In this document: in pieces, positions 18,342-27,611 of the stretch
Position numbering within the stretch: the first letter of the stretch is position 1
Layout: each line of letters starts with the position of its first letter
DNA from: Candidatus Nitrohelix vancouverensis
Lineage (GTDB): Bacteria > Nitrospinota > Nitrospinia > Nitrospinales > VA-1
DNA: 64,000 nt
Direction of reading: 5' to 3'
Assembly (NCBI GenBank): GCA_015698305.1
Contig: CP048620.1
Coordinates: 2,626,001-2,690,000 of the forward strand
The notes under the pieces: model-generated
The model's database searches: none
The model's input: only the letters and a program-made list of their open reading frames with translations
Told to the model about the DNA's origin: nothing
Translations under genes and position numbers: made by a program

Positions 18342-19907
18342 ATGCCCAAATTTGAATCAGCGCAAATGTTCAAGGAGCAACTCAAGATGCAGGCCGTCGA
18401 GTTGCGCAAAGTCAAGGCCGAGAAGGATCAGTTTGCCCAAAAATTCCAGGATGTCATCTCATTCAACCAGGGCGAAGTCAAAAAACTCAAAGAAACGCTC
18501 AAGCAAAAAGACATAGAGATCAAGGAACAAAAAGACCTTGCCTCCGCCGCTCGCCTCGCCAAACATTCAGGCGGAGGGGCCACGCCAGGAGTCGTCGCCG
18601 ACGAGCCATCGGGCGAAAGCAATCCCGCTCTGGAGAAAAAAATTGAAGATTTGCAAAAGAGAAGCGAGCGCCTGAAGGAACGGATTGACGAACGGGAAAA
18701 GAAAATCGTCAAATTTCAAAAAGAAAAAGACGTCCTCCTCAAAGAACTGAAACGACTGCGTCAAGACACGGACACCGTCGATAATTTAAAAGATCGCGTC
18801 AAGCAACTCAAGGACGATCTGATAAAAGCCAAGAAAGACAAATCCGGCCCCGGCCCCAGCCCCGAACTACTCAAGGAAAAGGACGAACTGATTGATAAGT
18901 ACGAGAAAATGCTCTATGGCGGGCTGGACGCCGACGAAGAGGGAATGCTCCCCTCGGAGATCATCGCCGAGCTGAAAGATGAAGTGGACGAACTGGAAAA
19001 AGAACGCCGCGACATGATCGTCGAGCTGGAGATGCTCCGCGAGGACAACGCGGAAATCGAAATGAAGCTCACCCTGCTGGAAGAGAAAAAAGACCCCAGC
19101 GGCGGCGGCGAAAAAGGAAACTATCGCGACAATTCGGACAGCCGCGGCGCGGCGTCGGCCGAATTTTCCGCCGGTCTCGAAAACTTCCTCGTCACCTACT
19201 CCGATATGATGACCCTGCTTCTGGTTATCTTCGTTTTGATGTTCACCGTATCTAAAATGGATGAAGAAAAATTCGCCGACGCTCTCTCGGCCTTTCAGGA
19301 GCAACGCATGAAAATCGAGCGCGTCAACGTGCGCCTGACCCAGGATGAAATGCGAATGCTGGACCGGGTGCGCGAACTGGTTAAGGATAACGTCGATCCC
19401 GAGAGTCTGGTGCGAAGCGACACCCGAACTGTTCTGAAACGTCTGCCCACTTCTGATCTGTTCAGCCCCGGCAGCTCCAATCTGCTCGAAGGCGCGAAGG
19501 ACCTCATTAAAAATGCGATCGTCGAAGATATCAAGGAAGGCGTCAAACAAATTCTGGTCGACGGTCATACGGATGATATCCCGACCAAATCGGCGCAATT
19601 CCCGTCCAACTGGGAACTCTCGGCCGCCCGCGCATCCACCGTTGCGCGCTATATCATCGACGAGATGCGTTTCCCGCCCGACCGTATGGTTGTGACCGGT
19701 TACGGCGAATACCGACCGCTCAAGGACAACACCAACGACGAGCATCGGGCATTGAACCGTCGCGTGGAAATCAAAATTCTCAAGGACATCAAAGTCGCCG
19801 AGAGAGAAGCCGCAGAACGAGAAGCCGCCGGCAAGGGAACCAGCTCAGGCGGCGCGTCTTCGGGCAAATCAGGAAGCTCTGTTCTGGGAGGAAAACTTAT
19901 ACAATGA
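18342..19907 (+). CDS. MotB-like stator protein with long N-terminal coiled coil
   Basis: A 521-residue protein. Residues 1-275 are charged and heptad-rich with no hydrophobic segment, predicted to be a long cytoplasmic coiled coil. One transmembrane helix (about 283-307) has the MotB signature YSDMMTLLL, with Asp288 equivalent to the proton-binding Asp of MotB. The C-terminal OmpA/MotB domain (about 395-490) has DGHTDDIP and NWELSAARA and should bind peptidoglycan. Normal MotB has only about 30 residues before the helix. MotA lies two genes downstream, so this is the B subunit of a proton- or sodium-driven stator, though whether it drives a flagellum or another machine is open. The tail is Ser/Gly-rich. 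Confidence 0.85.
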   Translation: MPKFESAQMFKEQLKMQAVELRKVKAEKDQFAQKFQDVISFNQGEVKKLKETLKQKDIEIKEQKDLASAARLAKHSGGGATPGVVADEPSGESNPALEKKIEDLQKRSERLKERIDEREKKIVKFQKEKDVLLKELKRLRQDTDTVDNLKDRVKQLKDDLIKAKKDKSGPGPSPELLKEKDELIDKYEKMLYGGLDADEEGMLPSEIIAELKDEVDELEKERRDMIVELEMLREDNAEIEMKLTLLEEKKDPSGGGEKGNYRDNSDSRGAASAEFSAGLENFLVTYSDMMTLLLVIFVLMFTVSKMDEEKFADALSAFQEQRMKIERVNVRLTQDEMRMLDRVRELVKDNVDPESLVRSDTRTVLKRLPTSDLFSPGSSNLLEGAKDLIKNAIVEDIKEGVKQILVDGHTDDIPTKSAQFPSNWELSAARASTVARYIIDEMRFPPDRMVVTGYGEYRPLKDNTNDEHRALNRRVEIKILKDIKVAEREAAEREAAGKGTSSGGASSGKSGSSVLGGKLIQ

Positions 19908-20023
19908 TCGCTGATAGCCAACGCGATAAAAGAAAATAAATTTTCTTAATTGAAACTTGTTTTCTATAATAAAAACAGACTCATCCCAATTTCGGTCAAA
20001 TCTTTCAAACAACGCTGAATCCT

Positions 20024-22114
20024 ATGGAAAACGGAACGCATCAAGACGCAGACGCTTTGTTTAAAAACCGAAAGGAATTTTTAAAATACAATCGATTCAA
20101 AATCGACCGCACTTTAAAAACCCTGTCGGATATAGACCGCCTCATCTTTGCCGCCGTTCCCCGGCTCCTCCATGTCCATCAGGAAGGTTTGCCCGGCTAT
20201 TTTGAATCGGAAGATCCCGTCCCCTGCGGAATCCATAATTTCAAGGTCGATAAGGAATCTCAAATCGCGACTGAAAAATTATTCCCCGATATCGTGATAC
20301 GCAGGAACGAAGACATTCAACCGGTCATCCATTGCGTTTTGCTCATGGGTAGCGTCGGTTCCATAGCACAGACGACTAAATCCGATCTCGACTACACCTT
20401 GCTGATCGATAAAAGTTATTTCACGCCCGAGTCGCGCCAGTTATTTCAAAAGAAATTAAACCTCATTGAACAATGGACCTGGGACAACTTCAATCTGGAG
20501 ACCCATTTCTTCATCAACGACTTCAATGAAGTGAAGAACAATAACTTTGGCGAGAGCGACAGCGAAAGCACCGGTTCGGCTCTTGCTATTCTGCTCAAAG
20601 AAGAAATGTTTCGCACCACGATCATCGTCAACGGAAAAATCCCGTTCTGGTGGATCGTTCCCCTCGATACAGACGACGACAAATATGAGCAATTGCTTGC
20701 GCTCGTCATGTCCAACGAAACCCTGCTCAAAAAAGAAGAATTCATCGACATTGGAAACGTACACGATATCTCTCAAGGCGAATTTTTTGGCGGCTCCATC
20801 TGGGCCCTCATCAAATCATTCAAATCCCCCTTCAAAACCTTGATGAAGATGGGACTGCTTGAGGAATACATGTTTGGAGATACCGCATCCAACTTGCTTT
20901 GCCATGAAGTCAAGAAACGAGTGTTTGCGGGCGACACGCCCTACATAGATATCGACGCTTATTTGATTCTCTTTGATCGCGTTCAGAAATTTTTCGCGAA
21001 AGATAAAACCGATAATGAAGTCGACGCGCTCCGCTCCGCCTTCTATTTGAAGGTCGGCACCAAAGTGTCAACCGAAGATTTTGAAACACCGCCCAAACAT
21101 TGGAAAAAAGCCCTGCTGGTGAAAATGATGAAGGAATGGGGCTGGACGCCTCTGAAGGTCGAACAATTGAATCAATACGGCGACTGGCAGATGATGCAGA
21201 AAGTGGCGCTGGGCAACCGCGTTAACAAAATCCTGATGGCCTCCTATAAAAATATTTCCGAAGTGAACAAGAATCTGGACCCCAGCGAAAGTTTGATCAC
21301 CGAAAAAGACACCCATCTGTTAGGCCGCAAATTGTTCAGCTTTTTCCGAAAGGCTCCCAACAAGGTGGAAAACCTCACCGCAATGGTGGACGGCAAAACA
21401 TTCGAAAAAAACCTGACAATTTTGTGCGAGAAGTCCAGCGCGCAGGAACGTCCCCAGTGGTATTTGATCCGCGGACGCACCATGGCCTTCATCGAGCACG
21501 TTCCCAAAGACGACGTCATCAAAAATTTCGCATCCTATCAAGCCATGATCGCATTTGTCGCCTTCAACAAACTTTATGTCAGAGGCGAAACCGAACTCCT
21601 TCTGCGCGCGGAAGGACAAACCATCAAAGAAGATGACATAAGGCATTTGATGGAAAAATTGTCCGGCGCCATCGACTCCATCAATATCGCCGCCATATCC
21701 AACGAAGAATTGATGATCGACGCCAAATTGAAAAAACTGTTCATTGCGATTGATTTTGGATCGCCTCTGCCGCGCGAAATCGAAACGGGAAACATCAAAG
21801 CATGCACGACCAACGAAGAGTTGAATCAATTCATCCACAAACAGTTGGAACATATTCGTAGCTTGACCGCGACCTACATGACGTCCTGGGGGGAACTGTT
21901 CAGCAAAACCTATTCCGGCGTTAATTGTATGGCGCGTATGATCGGCGAACTCAGCCCGCAGACCTTGCCCGAATCGACGGACAACCCAGAATTCCTTAAG
22001 GTTTTCGTCCATTCAGGCCGAAGAGATGAATTTACAATGCCATGGATCAAGAACTATGTAGCGCGGGCAATGAAAGCCCGGTCCACGGCTAAATTAGATA
22101 AAGTCGCTAGCTAG
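20024..22114 (+). CDS. Class I adenylate cyclase-like protein
   Basis: A 696-residue cytosolic protein resembling enterobacterial CyaA. The nucleotidyltransferase signature MGSVGSIAQTTKSDLDY (108-124) has Gly109-Ser110 and the metal-binding Asp121 and Asp123; a second hallmark, QGEFFGGSIWALIKSFKSPF (about 254-273), matches the conserved EFFGxSxWxLxKSxxSP block of that family. It should make cyclic AMP from ATP. It is shorter than E. coli CyaA (848 residues), with a reduced C-terminal regulatory part. It lies between the MotB-like and MotA genes on the same strand, with 116 and 11 bases of spacing, an unusual context. TATAAT at 19965-19970 may be a separate -10 element. No Crp-type receptor gene is in the window. 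Confidence 0.82.
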   Translation: MENGTHQDADALFKNRKEFLKYNRFKIDRTLKTLSDIDRLIFAAVPRLLHVHQEGLPGYFESEDPVPCGIHNFKVDKESQIATEKLFPDIVIRRNEDIQPVIHCVLLMGSVGSIAQTTKSDLDYTLLIDKSYFTPESRQLFQKKLNLIEQWTWDNFNLETHFFINDFNEVKNNNFGESDSESTGSALAILLKEEMFRTTIIVNGKIPFWWIVPLDTDDDKYEQLLALVMSNETLLKKEEFIDIGNVHDISQGEFFGGSIWALIKSFKSPFKTLMKMGLLEEYMFGDTASNLLCHEVKKRVFAGDTPYIDIDAYLILFDRVQKFFAKDKTDNEVDALRSAFYLKVGTKVSTEDFETPPKHWKKALLVKMMKEWGWTPLKVEQLNQYGDWQMMQKVALGNRVNKILMASYKNISEVNKNLDPSESLITEKDTHLLGRKLFSFFRKAPNKVENLTAMVDGKTFEKNLTILCEKSSAQERPQWYLIRGRTMAFIEHVPKDDVIKNFASYQAMIAFVAFNKLYVRGETELLLRAEGQTIKEDDIRHLMEKLSGAIDSINIAAISNEELMIDAKLKKLFIAIDFGSPLPREIETGNIKACTTNEELNQFIHKQLEHIRSLTATYMTSWGELFSKTYSGVNCMARMIGELSPQTLPESTDNPEFLKVFVHSGRRDEFTMPWIKNYVARAMKARSTAKLDKVAS

Positions 22115-22125
22115 AAATTCAGATA

Positions 22126-22962
22126 ATGGCAACAGCAACCAAGGAAGCAGAAGGCGTCGCCGATGTAAGACAACGCGGCGATGCACAGGCGGCCCAGCCC
22201 GAAACGGGAATAGATACCGGAACCCTGTTGGGAACCCTGGGCGGAACTTTTTTGATCATCACCGCGATCATTCGTGGCGGCGACCCCGAAGTCTTCGTCA
22301 ACATCAACGGAATGTTGATCGTTATTGGCGGCACCCTTGCCACTTCGTTCATCGCCTTTCCCTCGAAAAAGATATTGGTCATGTTCCCGGTGATCTATAA
22401 CGCCTATCGCCCCGACAACCAAACGCCCGCCGACCATGTGGACTCGATCATGAAGCTGGCGACCAAATACCGTTCCGGCGGAATGAAGCAACTGGAAAAT
22501 GAAGAGGGTAAAATCGATAATCCCTACCTCAAGAACGGGATCGCGATGATTGTCGACGGTTACAACGGGAGAGAAATTCATGAAATCCTGGACCGCGAAC
22601 TGACATCGCTGGTAGAGCGACACAACTCAGGCCAGAAAATTTTGCGCTTCATGGCGGTGCAAGCTCCGGTTTTTGGAATGGCGGGAACCCTCATCGGTCT
22701 CATTCAGATGCTCATGCATATCGACGATCCGTCGACGATCGGCCCGGCCCTGGCCACTGCATTGATCACAACCTTTTACGGCATCATCGTCGCCAATCTG
22801 ATCATCACGCCCATCGTCGCCAAGCTCGCGTCAAAAACAGATGCGGAAAGCCTGACCTATAAAATCATTCGCGTCGGCGTGCTCGGCATTCATGATCGAA
22901 ACAATCCACAAAAAATCCAGAGAAACATGAACACCATGTTGCCTCCGGCAATCAGGAAGTAA
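22126..22962 (+). CDS. motA: MotA-family stator subunit
   Basis: A 278-residue inner-membrane protein of the MotA/TolQ/ExbB superfamily. Four hydrophobic segments fit MotA: about 28-47, 58-80, 180-197 and 203-230, with a large cytoplasmic loop between helices 2 and 3. VNINGMLIVIGGTLATSFI and VFGMAGTLIGLIQML are typical. With the MotB-like protein it would form an ion-driven stator. It begins 11 bases after the cyclase stop and is followed after eight bases by the pentapeptide gene, so these three are probably one transcript. Confidence 0.9.
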   Translation: MATATKEAEGVADVRQRGDAQAAQPETGIDTGTLLGTLGGTFLIITAIIRGGDPEVFVNINGMLIVIGGTLATSFIAFPSKKILVMFPVIYNAYRPDNQTPADHVDSIMKLATKYRSGGMKQLENEEGKIDNPYLKNGIAMIVDGYNGREIHEILDRELTSLVERHNSGQKILRFMAVQAPVFGMAGTLIGLIQMLMHIDDPSTIGPALATALITTFYGIIVANLIITPIVAKLASKTDAESLTYKIIRVGVLGIHDRNNPQKIQRNMNTMLPPAIRK

Positions 22963-22970
22963 GGTAAACC

Positions 22971-23822
22971 ATGTCCGACGTTGACGATCTTCTAACCACG
23001 CTGGCAAAAGATTCCAAGCAAGACGGCGCCGACTTCAGCGGCAACAACCTGAAAGGCATCAGCATGAGTAGCGCGAGTTTTATCTACGCGACTTTCATGG
23101 AAGCCAATTTGTCGGAATCCGAACTCAGAGGCATCAATTTCACCAACGCCTCCATGCAACAGGTTTCGTTCAAAAAGGCGCGTTTGAAAAACGTGATTTT
23201 TTCAAATGCAAATCTCAGCGAAGCAAATTTTGAAGAAGCGACTCTGATCGACTGCACATTCACCAACTGCAGTATGGAAAACTCCGAATTCATGTCGGCG
23301 ACTTTCAAAAACTGCGACCTGCGCGGGGCCAATTGCAATTACTCCAATATGTATTCCGCCATCATGGAGAAATCCAATTTATCCTTTTCGCGCCTGATGT
23401 ACGCCTATTTGAAACAATTGGAACTGAGCGAATGCAACATGAAAGGGGTCAACGCCAGAGGATCGGACCTCAGCTATTCCAAGCTGACCAATGTCGAACT
23501 GTCCGGTGCGATTTTGAAATACGCCGATCTGAACACCTGCACCTTCAAGGACGTCAAGCTCAATAACGCCAATCTGACCGGCGCTGAATTGAAAGACGCC
23601 CATTGTTCAGGAATTGAAGGGACTGAAACCAATTTTGAAGGCACGGACATGACCTATGCCAATTTTGAAAACTCCAACCTTCAGAATGCATTTCTACTCG
23701 AAGCCAATTTACACGGCGCCAATTTCACCAACGCCGATCTCACCGACGCCTATCTGGTCGACGCGAACATAGCTAAAGCCGTCACCAAGGGCGCGAAACT
23801 GGACAACACCGTTCTCCAGTAA
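22971..23822 (+). CDS. Pentapeptide-repeat protein
   Basis: A 283-residue protein made almost entirely of A(N/D)LxX-type pentapeptide repeats (for example LSEANFEEATL, LHGANFTNADLTDAYLVDANI) from about residue 20 to the end. Such repeats fold as a right-handed quadrilateral beta helix and act as scaffolds or, in Qnr proteins, as DNA mimics that protect gyrase. There is no signal peptide. Its position behind the MotA gene (AAGGT ribosome site, eight bases spacing) suggests a partner role with the stator or cyclase; that is inference. Confidence 0.85.
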   Translation: MSDVDDLLTTLAKDSKQDGADFSGNNLKGISMSSASFIYATFMEANLSESELRGINFTNASMQQVSFKKARLKNVIFSNANLSEANFEEATLIDCTFTNCSMENSEFMSATFKNCDLRGANCNYSNMYSAIMEKSNLSFSRLMYAYLKQLELSECNMKGVNARGSDLSYSKLTNVELSGAILKYADLNTCTFKDVKLNNANLTGAELKDAHCSGIEGTETNFEGTDMTYANFENSNLQNAFLLEANLHGANFTNADLTDAYLVDANIAKAVTKGAKLDNTVLQ

Positions 23823-23845
23823 CCCCCCTCTTCTCAGCCAAACGG

Positions 23846-24709
23846 CTATTTCTTTTCTGACGCCGACTTCGTTTCAATCGCCTTCACGCAACGGAAGCCG
23901 ACGTTTTCATAATAACCGTCCGGGTCCACTTCGGTTCGGGAGAAGGCGTAATGGTAGGCATCGAGAAAGTAATGTCCGGCTTTTTGGAAACTGCTTCCGC
24001 GTAAAACTCTAAAATTCATTCCAAAGCGGGGATCCTTGTAGTCGTTTCCCGGGTAAGCCTGATACCAGTCCGAGGTCCACTCCATCACATTTCCCGCCAT
24101 ATCCAAGGCCCCGTAAGGACTGACATCTTTGGGAAAGGAACCCACCGCGGCGACGTCGCGCGTCGCTTCAATATCAATATTCGCCTGACCCTTCTCGTAT
24201 TCGTTGCCCCAGGGATATAAGGAACCATTCGGGCCGCGCGCGGCTTTTTCCCATTGCGCTTCCGTCGGCAAACGCTTGCCCGCCCACAAGGCGTAGGTGA
24301 GCGCCTCGGCCCAGGTGATATGCGTCACCGGAAAATCATCCATACCTTCAGGCGGATTCCCCTCGACCCAGTTCGCCGGGTATTCATCATACCCCGTGTC
24401 TTCAATGAAACGTTTGTACTCGCCAATCGTGACCTCGTGCTTGTCAATATAATAAGCGTCGAGCGTCAGCTTGCGTTCAGGATGCTGATCGACATACAAC
24501 TCCTTCACAGCTCCAATTTTCTGGTGTTGATTCTCCGTGTCGACTTTGTCCGTGCCCATGATGAATTCACCGGCGGGAACAAGCACCATTTCTTTATTAT
24601 CAACCGGCGAAACCCAAAGCGGAGCCAGAGATTTTTTTGTAGCCTCGCCATTTCCACAAGCGCCGATAAAAGCGATAAGAACAAATAATCCAATACGAGC
24701 GTTAATCAT
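23846..24709 (-). CDS. SUMF1/formylglycine-generating-enzyme-like lipoprotein
   Basis: A 287-residue protein with a lipoprotein signal (LIAFIGAC, lipidated Cys18) and one SUMF1 (FGE-sulfatase) domain from about residue 34 to 280. Family landmarks are MVLVPAGEFIMG, PVTHITWAEALTYALWAGKRLPTEAQWE, YPWG, DMAGNVMEWTSDWY, RVLRGSSF and VGFRCVK. True formylglycine-generating enzymes use a cysteine pair near the C-terminus; only one Cys is visible there, so this is more likely a non-catalytic or different SUMF1 member. It is anchored in the envelope by its lipid. Convergent with the pentapeptide gene. Confidence 0.85.
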   Translation of the reverse strand: MINARIGLFVLIAFIGACGNGEATKKSLAPLWVSPVDNKEMVLVPAGEFIMGTDKVDTENQHQKIGAVKELYVDQHPERKLTLDAYYIDKHEVTIGEYKRFIEDTGYDEYPANWVEGNPPEGMDDFPVTHITWAEALTYALWAGKRLPTEAQWEKAARGPNGSLYPWGNEYEKGQANIDIEATRDVAAVGSFPKDVSPYGALDMAGNVMEWTSDWYQAYPGNDYKDPRFGMNFRVLRGSSFQKAGHYFLDAYHYAFSRTEVDPDGYYENVGFRCVKAIETKSASEKK

Positions 24710-24847
24710 CGAAAATGCAACCTTAGAAAAAATTTAAAATAAGAGCGTCCAATATACGCTAATTACAGAAGATCGAGAAATCATTCCGCTACACAAGAAA
24801 AGGTCGAGACATCCACTATCCGCTCCCTATCAAGTCCTAAAAATCTA

Positions 24848-24876
24848 TTGACGCCTGGCGCAATTGCAACTAATTT
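24848..24876 (+). promoter_or_regulatory. Promoter of the SH3-domain gene
   Basis: TTGACG (24848-24853), 17-nt spacer, TAATTT (24871-24876). The expected transcript start is about 24883, which is the A of the ATG, so this mRNA may be leaderless or start just upstream. AAGG sits only two bases before the ATG, too close for a normal ribosome site. Confidence 0.4.
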
Positions 24877-24882
24877 AAGGTC

Positions 24883-25422
24883 ATGCGAATTCATTCCAAA
24901 TCAAAATTTCGACACGCACTACGCAAGGCGGTTTTGATCCTCGCCATCGCTCTTCTCAGTTCCATATCCAACACGGCGTTTGCAGAAACCATGTACAGCA
25001 AAAAAGCCGACGTTGTATTGAAAGAGAGCGCCTCCGGCTCCGCGAAAGATATAGGAACTCTGAGCAAGGGCGAATCCGTCGAAATCCTTAAAAAAGACGG
25101 CAAGTACTATCAGGCCAAGACGGAATCTGGCAAGACAGGCTGGATCTTCAAATTCCATCTATCCGATTCGGCCCCCGAGCAAAGCGACGGAGGAGGCGGA
25201 TTGCTGGCGGCTCTGGGCGGTCGAAGCGATGTTTCAGCGAGCGAATCGGCCTCCAGCTCCAGCATTCGCGGACTCAGTCCCGTTTCAGAAAAACATGCAA
25301 AGGACAAAGGCATCTCTGATGCAGACATTCAGGCAGTCAAGGATATGGAAAATTTAAAGATCACAAGCACAGAACTGAAGCAGTTTTTAGCGCAGAGAAA
25401 ACTAGGTCCCTTTTCCAAATAA
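24883..25422 (+). CDS. Secreted bacterial SH3-domain protein
   Basis: A 179-residue exported protein. The signal peptide ends at about residue 34 (SNTAFA before ETMYS). A bacterial SH3 (SH3b) domain spans about 36-95 with VVLKESASGSAKDIGTLSKGE and GKTGWIFKFHL; SH3b domains usually bind cell-wall peptides. The C-terminal part (about 100-179) is Ser/Gly-rich and then helical, with no recognised domain. The M48 peptidase gene follows after 27 bases on the same strand, suggesting a shared periplasmic envelope role. Confidence 0.8.
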   Translation: MRIHSKSKFRHALRKAVLILAIALLSSISNTAFAETMYSKKADVVLKESASGSAKDIGTLSKGESVEILKKDGKYYQAKTESGKTGWIFKFHLSDSAPEQSDGGGGLLAALGGRSDVSASESASSSSIRGLSPVSEKHAKDKGISDADIQAVKDMENLKITSTELKQFLAQRKLGPFSK

Positions 25423-25449
25423 AGTCTGACCACATAAGCCGAATGCGTC

Positions 25450-26316
25450 ATGAAAAAAAATAAATCAAATCACACACTTTCAGGACTGATTACAGGAATC
25501 GCCCTGCTCATCGCGGGCGCGGGATGTGTCGCCGCCGTCGCCCCGGCGATTGAAACCTATCAGGCCTACAATATCGGTCAAGGCGGTATTAAAGCGGCTC
25601 AATCGCTACAACCCATCGGACTGGAAGAGGAAAAATCCATCGGCGGCTCACTGGCCATCCAGGTGTTCAACCGATTCGGCCCGCGACGCGAGGACCCGGC
25701 CCTGCAACGCTACGTCTCCCTCGTCGGGCATGCCATCGCGGAAGTATCGGACCGACCAGACATTGACTATTATTTTGCCGTCGTCGATTCAGACACGCCC
25801 AATGCCTTCGCCGCTCCGGGCGGTTATGTCTTTCTAAGCACGGGATTGCTGAAACTGGCTCAAAATGAGGCTCAGTTAGCCGGGGTGCTCGGTCACGAAG
25901 TCGCGCATATCAGCGAAAAACACGCATTGAAAACGATGGAAAGAAGCAAAAAATTATCCGGCTTTGGCGCGCTCTCGATTTCCCTTTTAGGACAAGACCC
26001 GGCGCTCTTCGACAAGGTGCTAGAACAGGCTATGGAAATCCTGTTCACTCACGGTCTGGACAAGGAACTGGAATACGAAGCGGATAAAGTCGGCTCGGAA
26101 TACGCCGCGCGGCTGGGCTACGCCCCCTCTGGATTGAATGATTTTCTCGGCATTCTTGAAAAATCCCTGCCCGGCGGCTCGTCCGCCCTGCTCAGCACGC
26201 ACCCCGGCCCCGCAGACCGATCCGCCAAACTCATTTCGCAATTGGCCAATCACCACCCGCCCACCGGCCCCTTGTTTGGAGAGGCCTATCTATCGGCAGT
26301 GCGCGGTAGACTTTGA
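25450..26316 (+). CDS. M48-family zinc metalloprotease, periplasmic
   Basis: A 288-residue exported peptidase. The N-terminus has a hydrophobic signal segment ending in GAGC, a possible though weak lipobox. The catalytic motif HEVAH in GVLGHEVAHISEKHA supplies two zinc ligands and the general base, and the third ligand is the Glu of ELEYEADKVGSEYA, the usual M48 spacing. Relatives such as BepA and LoiP trim or help fold outer-membrane proteins. It follows the SH3 gene and is followed after four bases by a propeller protein, so the three probably form an operon. Confidence 0.9.
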   Translation: MKKNKSNHTLSGLITGIALLIAGAGCVAAVAPAIETYQAYNIGQGGIKAAQSLQPIGLEEEKSIGGSLAIQVFNRFGPRREDPALQRYVSLVGHAIAEVSDRPDIDYYFAVVDSDTPNAFAAPGGYVFLSTGLLKLAQNEAQLAGVLGHEVAHISEKHALKTMERSKKLSGFGALSISLLGQDPALFDKVLEQAMEILFTHGLDKELEYEADKVGSEYAARLGYAPSGLNDFLGILEKSLPGGSSALLSTHPGPADRSAKLISQLANHHPPTGPLFGEAYLSAVRGRL

Positions 26317-26320
26317 TCGC

Positions 26321-27466
26321 ATGCGTTTTCTGTTCCAACTGTTCCTTCTATTTCATACAGTCGGCGCCGCCGATGCCTTCGACCAGCCCATAGCCAAACA
26401 AACCACAGGCGCACTTTACCCGCACATCCTGCACAACGATGTTTATGAGTTGAATGCAAGAAACGTCAAGTCGATCCAATGGATCGACCAGAGCGTGTGG
26501 ATAGGAACCTCGCTCGGAGTCATTCGTTACGACTCCCAGTCCCAATCCGATTACGAAATTTACGACAACACCAACGTTCTTCTCAGCAACGGAATTTTCA
26601 ATATCCTGAAAGACCCCCAGGGTCGGCCCTGGGTCGGCACCTACGGCGGTGGGCTCAGTTATCAGGACAAGGGCGTGTGGCGCAATATCAACACGCCGCA
26701 AGGTTTGTGCGACGCCTTCGTGTACGACGTGGAATTCAACAAGGATCAAACCTGGATCGCGACCTGGAGCGGAGCCAATCGTGTGATCGGCGACCCCTTT
26801 GAGCGAAGCTCATGGGAGAGCTTCACCCGGGAAAACACTCAGGGCGGATTGATAGACGACTGGGTCTACGCTATCGAGATCGCAAAGAACGGCGTCGTGT
26901 GGTTCGGAACCGAATCCGGCGTTTCCTCCTACGATGGACAACGCTGGAAGTCCTGGAATCACGACAATGGATTGAGCGCGCCCCTCTCTCAAGTCAGCCA
27001 AGACAACCTCGGGATGACAGATTACCTGCAGGGAAGTCACCACGAACAACAAAGCGAAGATATTCCAAACGCATCCAACCAGACCTACCGGCCCAACTAT
27101 GTCGTGTCCATGCGAATGGATGAAAGAGGAAGACTATGGATCGGTTCCTGGGGAGGCGGTTTGACCTTGCTCGACCCGGAAACAGAAACATTGCGCACAT
27201 TCACCGTGCAGGATGGCTTGCCCGGCAATTACATTCTTGAAATCAAGGAAGGCCCCGACAACCGCCTGTGGATCGGGACCAATGCAGGCTTGAGCCGATT
27301 CGATGGCGCTCAATTCACTAATTTTGGTCGAACCAACGGACTGAAGGGAGATTATATTTTCAGCCTCGAATTCGGCGACGACCACTCCATATGGATCGGC
27401 TCCCATTACAGCGTGAGTCGTTTCTGGCGCCATCCGGACGGCGACAGTTTTTTGAATCTGGAATAA
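26321..27466 (+). CDS. Secreted seven-bladed beta-propeller (two-component-regulator propeller repeats)
   Basis: A 381-residue protein. The signal peptide (MRFLFQLFLLFHTVGAADA) precedes seven copies of the Reg_prop repeat: IWIGTSLG/VWIGTSLG-like, PWVGTYGGGL, TWIATWSGA, VWFGTESGV, LWIGSWGGGL, LWIGTNAGL and IWIGSHYSV. These blades are normally found in the periplasmic sensor part of hybrid two-component systems, but no kinase domain follows here, so this is a free-standing propeller. I chose the ATG at 26321, four bases after the M48 gene, because it starts the signal peptide; the frame stays open further upstream inside that gene. Confidence 0.85.
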   Translation: MRFLFQLFLLFHTVGAADAFDQPIAKQTTGALYPHILHNDVYELNARNVKSIQWIDQSVWIGTSLGVIRYDSQSQSDYEIYDNTNVLLSNGIFNILKDPQGRPWVGTYGGGLSYQDKGVWRNINTPQGLCDAFVYDVEFNKDQTWIATWSGANRVIGDPFERSSWESFTRENTQGGLIDDWVYAIEIAKNGVVWFGTESGVSSYDGQRWKSWNHDNGLSAPLSQVSQDNLGMTDYLQGSHHEQQSEDIPNASNQTYRPNYVVSMRMDERGRLWIGSWGGGLTLLDPETETLRTFTVQDGLPGNYILEIKEGPDNRLWIGTNAGLSRFDGAQFTNFGRTNGLKGDYIFSLEFGDDHSIWIGSHYSVSRFWRHPDGDSFLNLE

Positions 27467-27546
27467 TCCTCGTTACATAACCGCGTTCGACCAATCCTGA
27501 TATTCGCAATGTTTATTTTTTTCTGCGACAGGAATGCAATCGCCCG

Positions 27547-27567
27547 GTCAATTTGCTAAACTACTTA
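27547..27567 (+). promoter_or_regulatory. Extended -10 element in a 21-bp motif shared with cysH
   Basis: GTCAATTTGCTAAA followed by one variable base and TACTTA matches the sequence at 58047-58067 at 20 of 21 positions. It contains TGCTAAACT, an extended -10 box, but has no good -35 hexamer. It lies 45 bases before the small Cys-rich gene. The long match suggests a shared regulator site in addition to promoter function. Confidence 0.4.
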
Positions 27568-27611
27568 CAAATATTTACTCCCATACATTTTTACTAAAGG
27601 GATTTCACACA

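Noticed and set aside
26138-26320. N-terminal extension of the propeller gene inside the M48 peptidase gene
   Set aside because: The signal peptide begins at 26321; the extension is Pro/Arg/Ala-rich out-of-frame translation of the peptidase gene.
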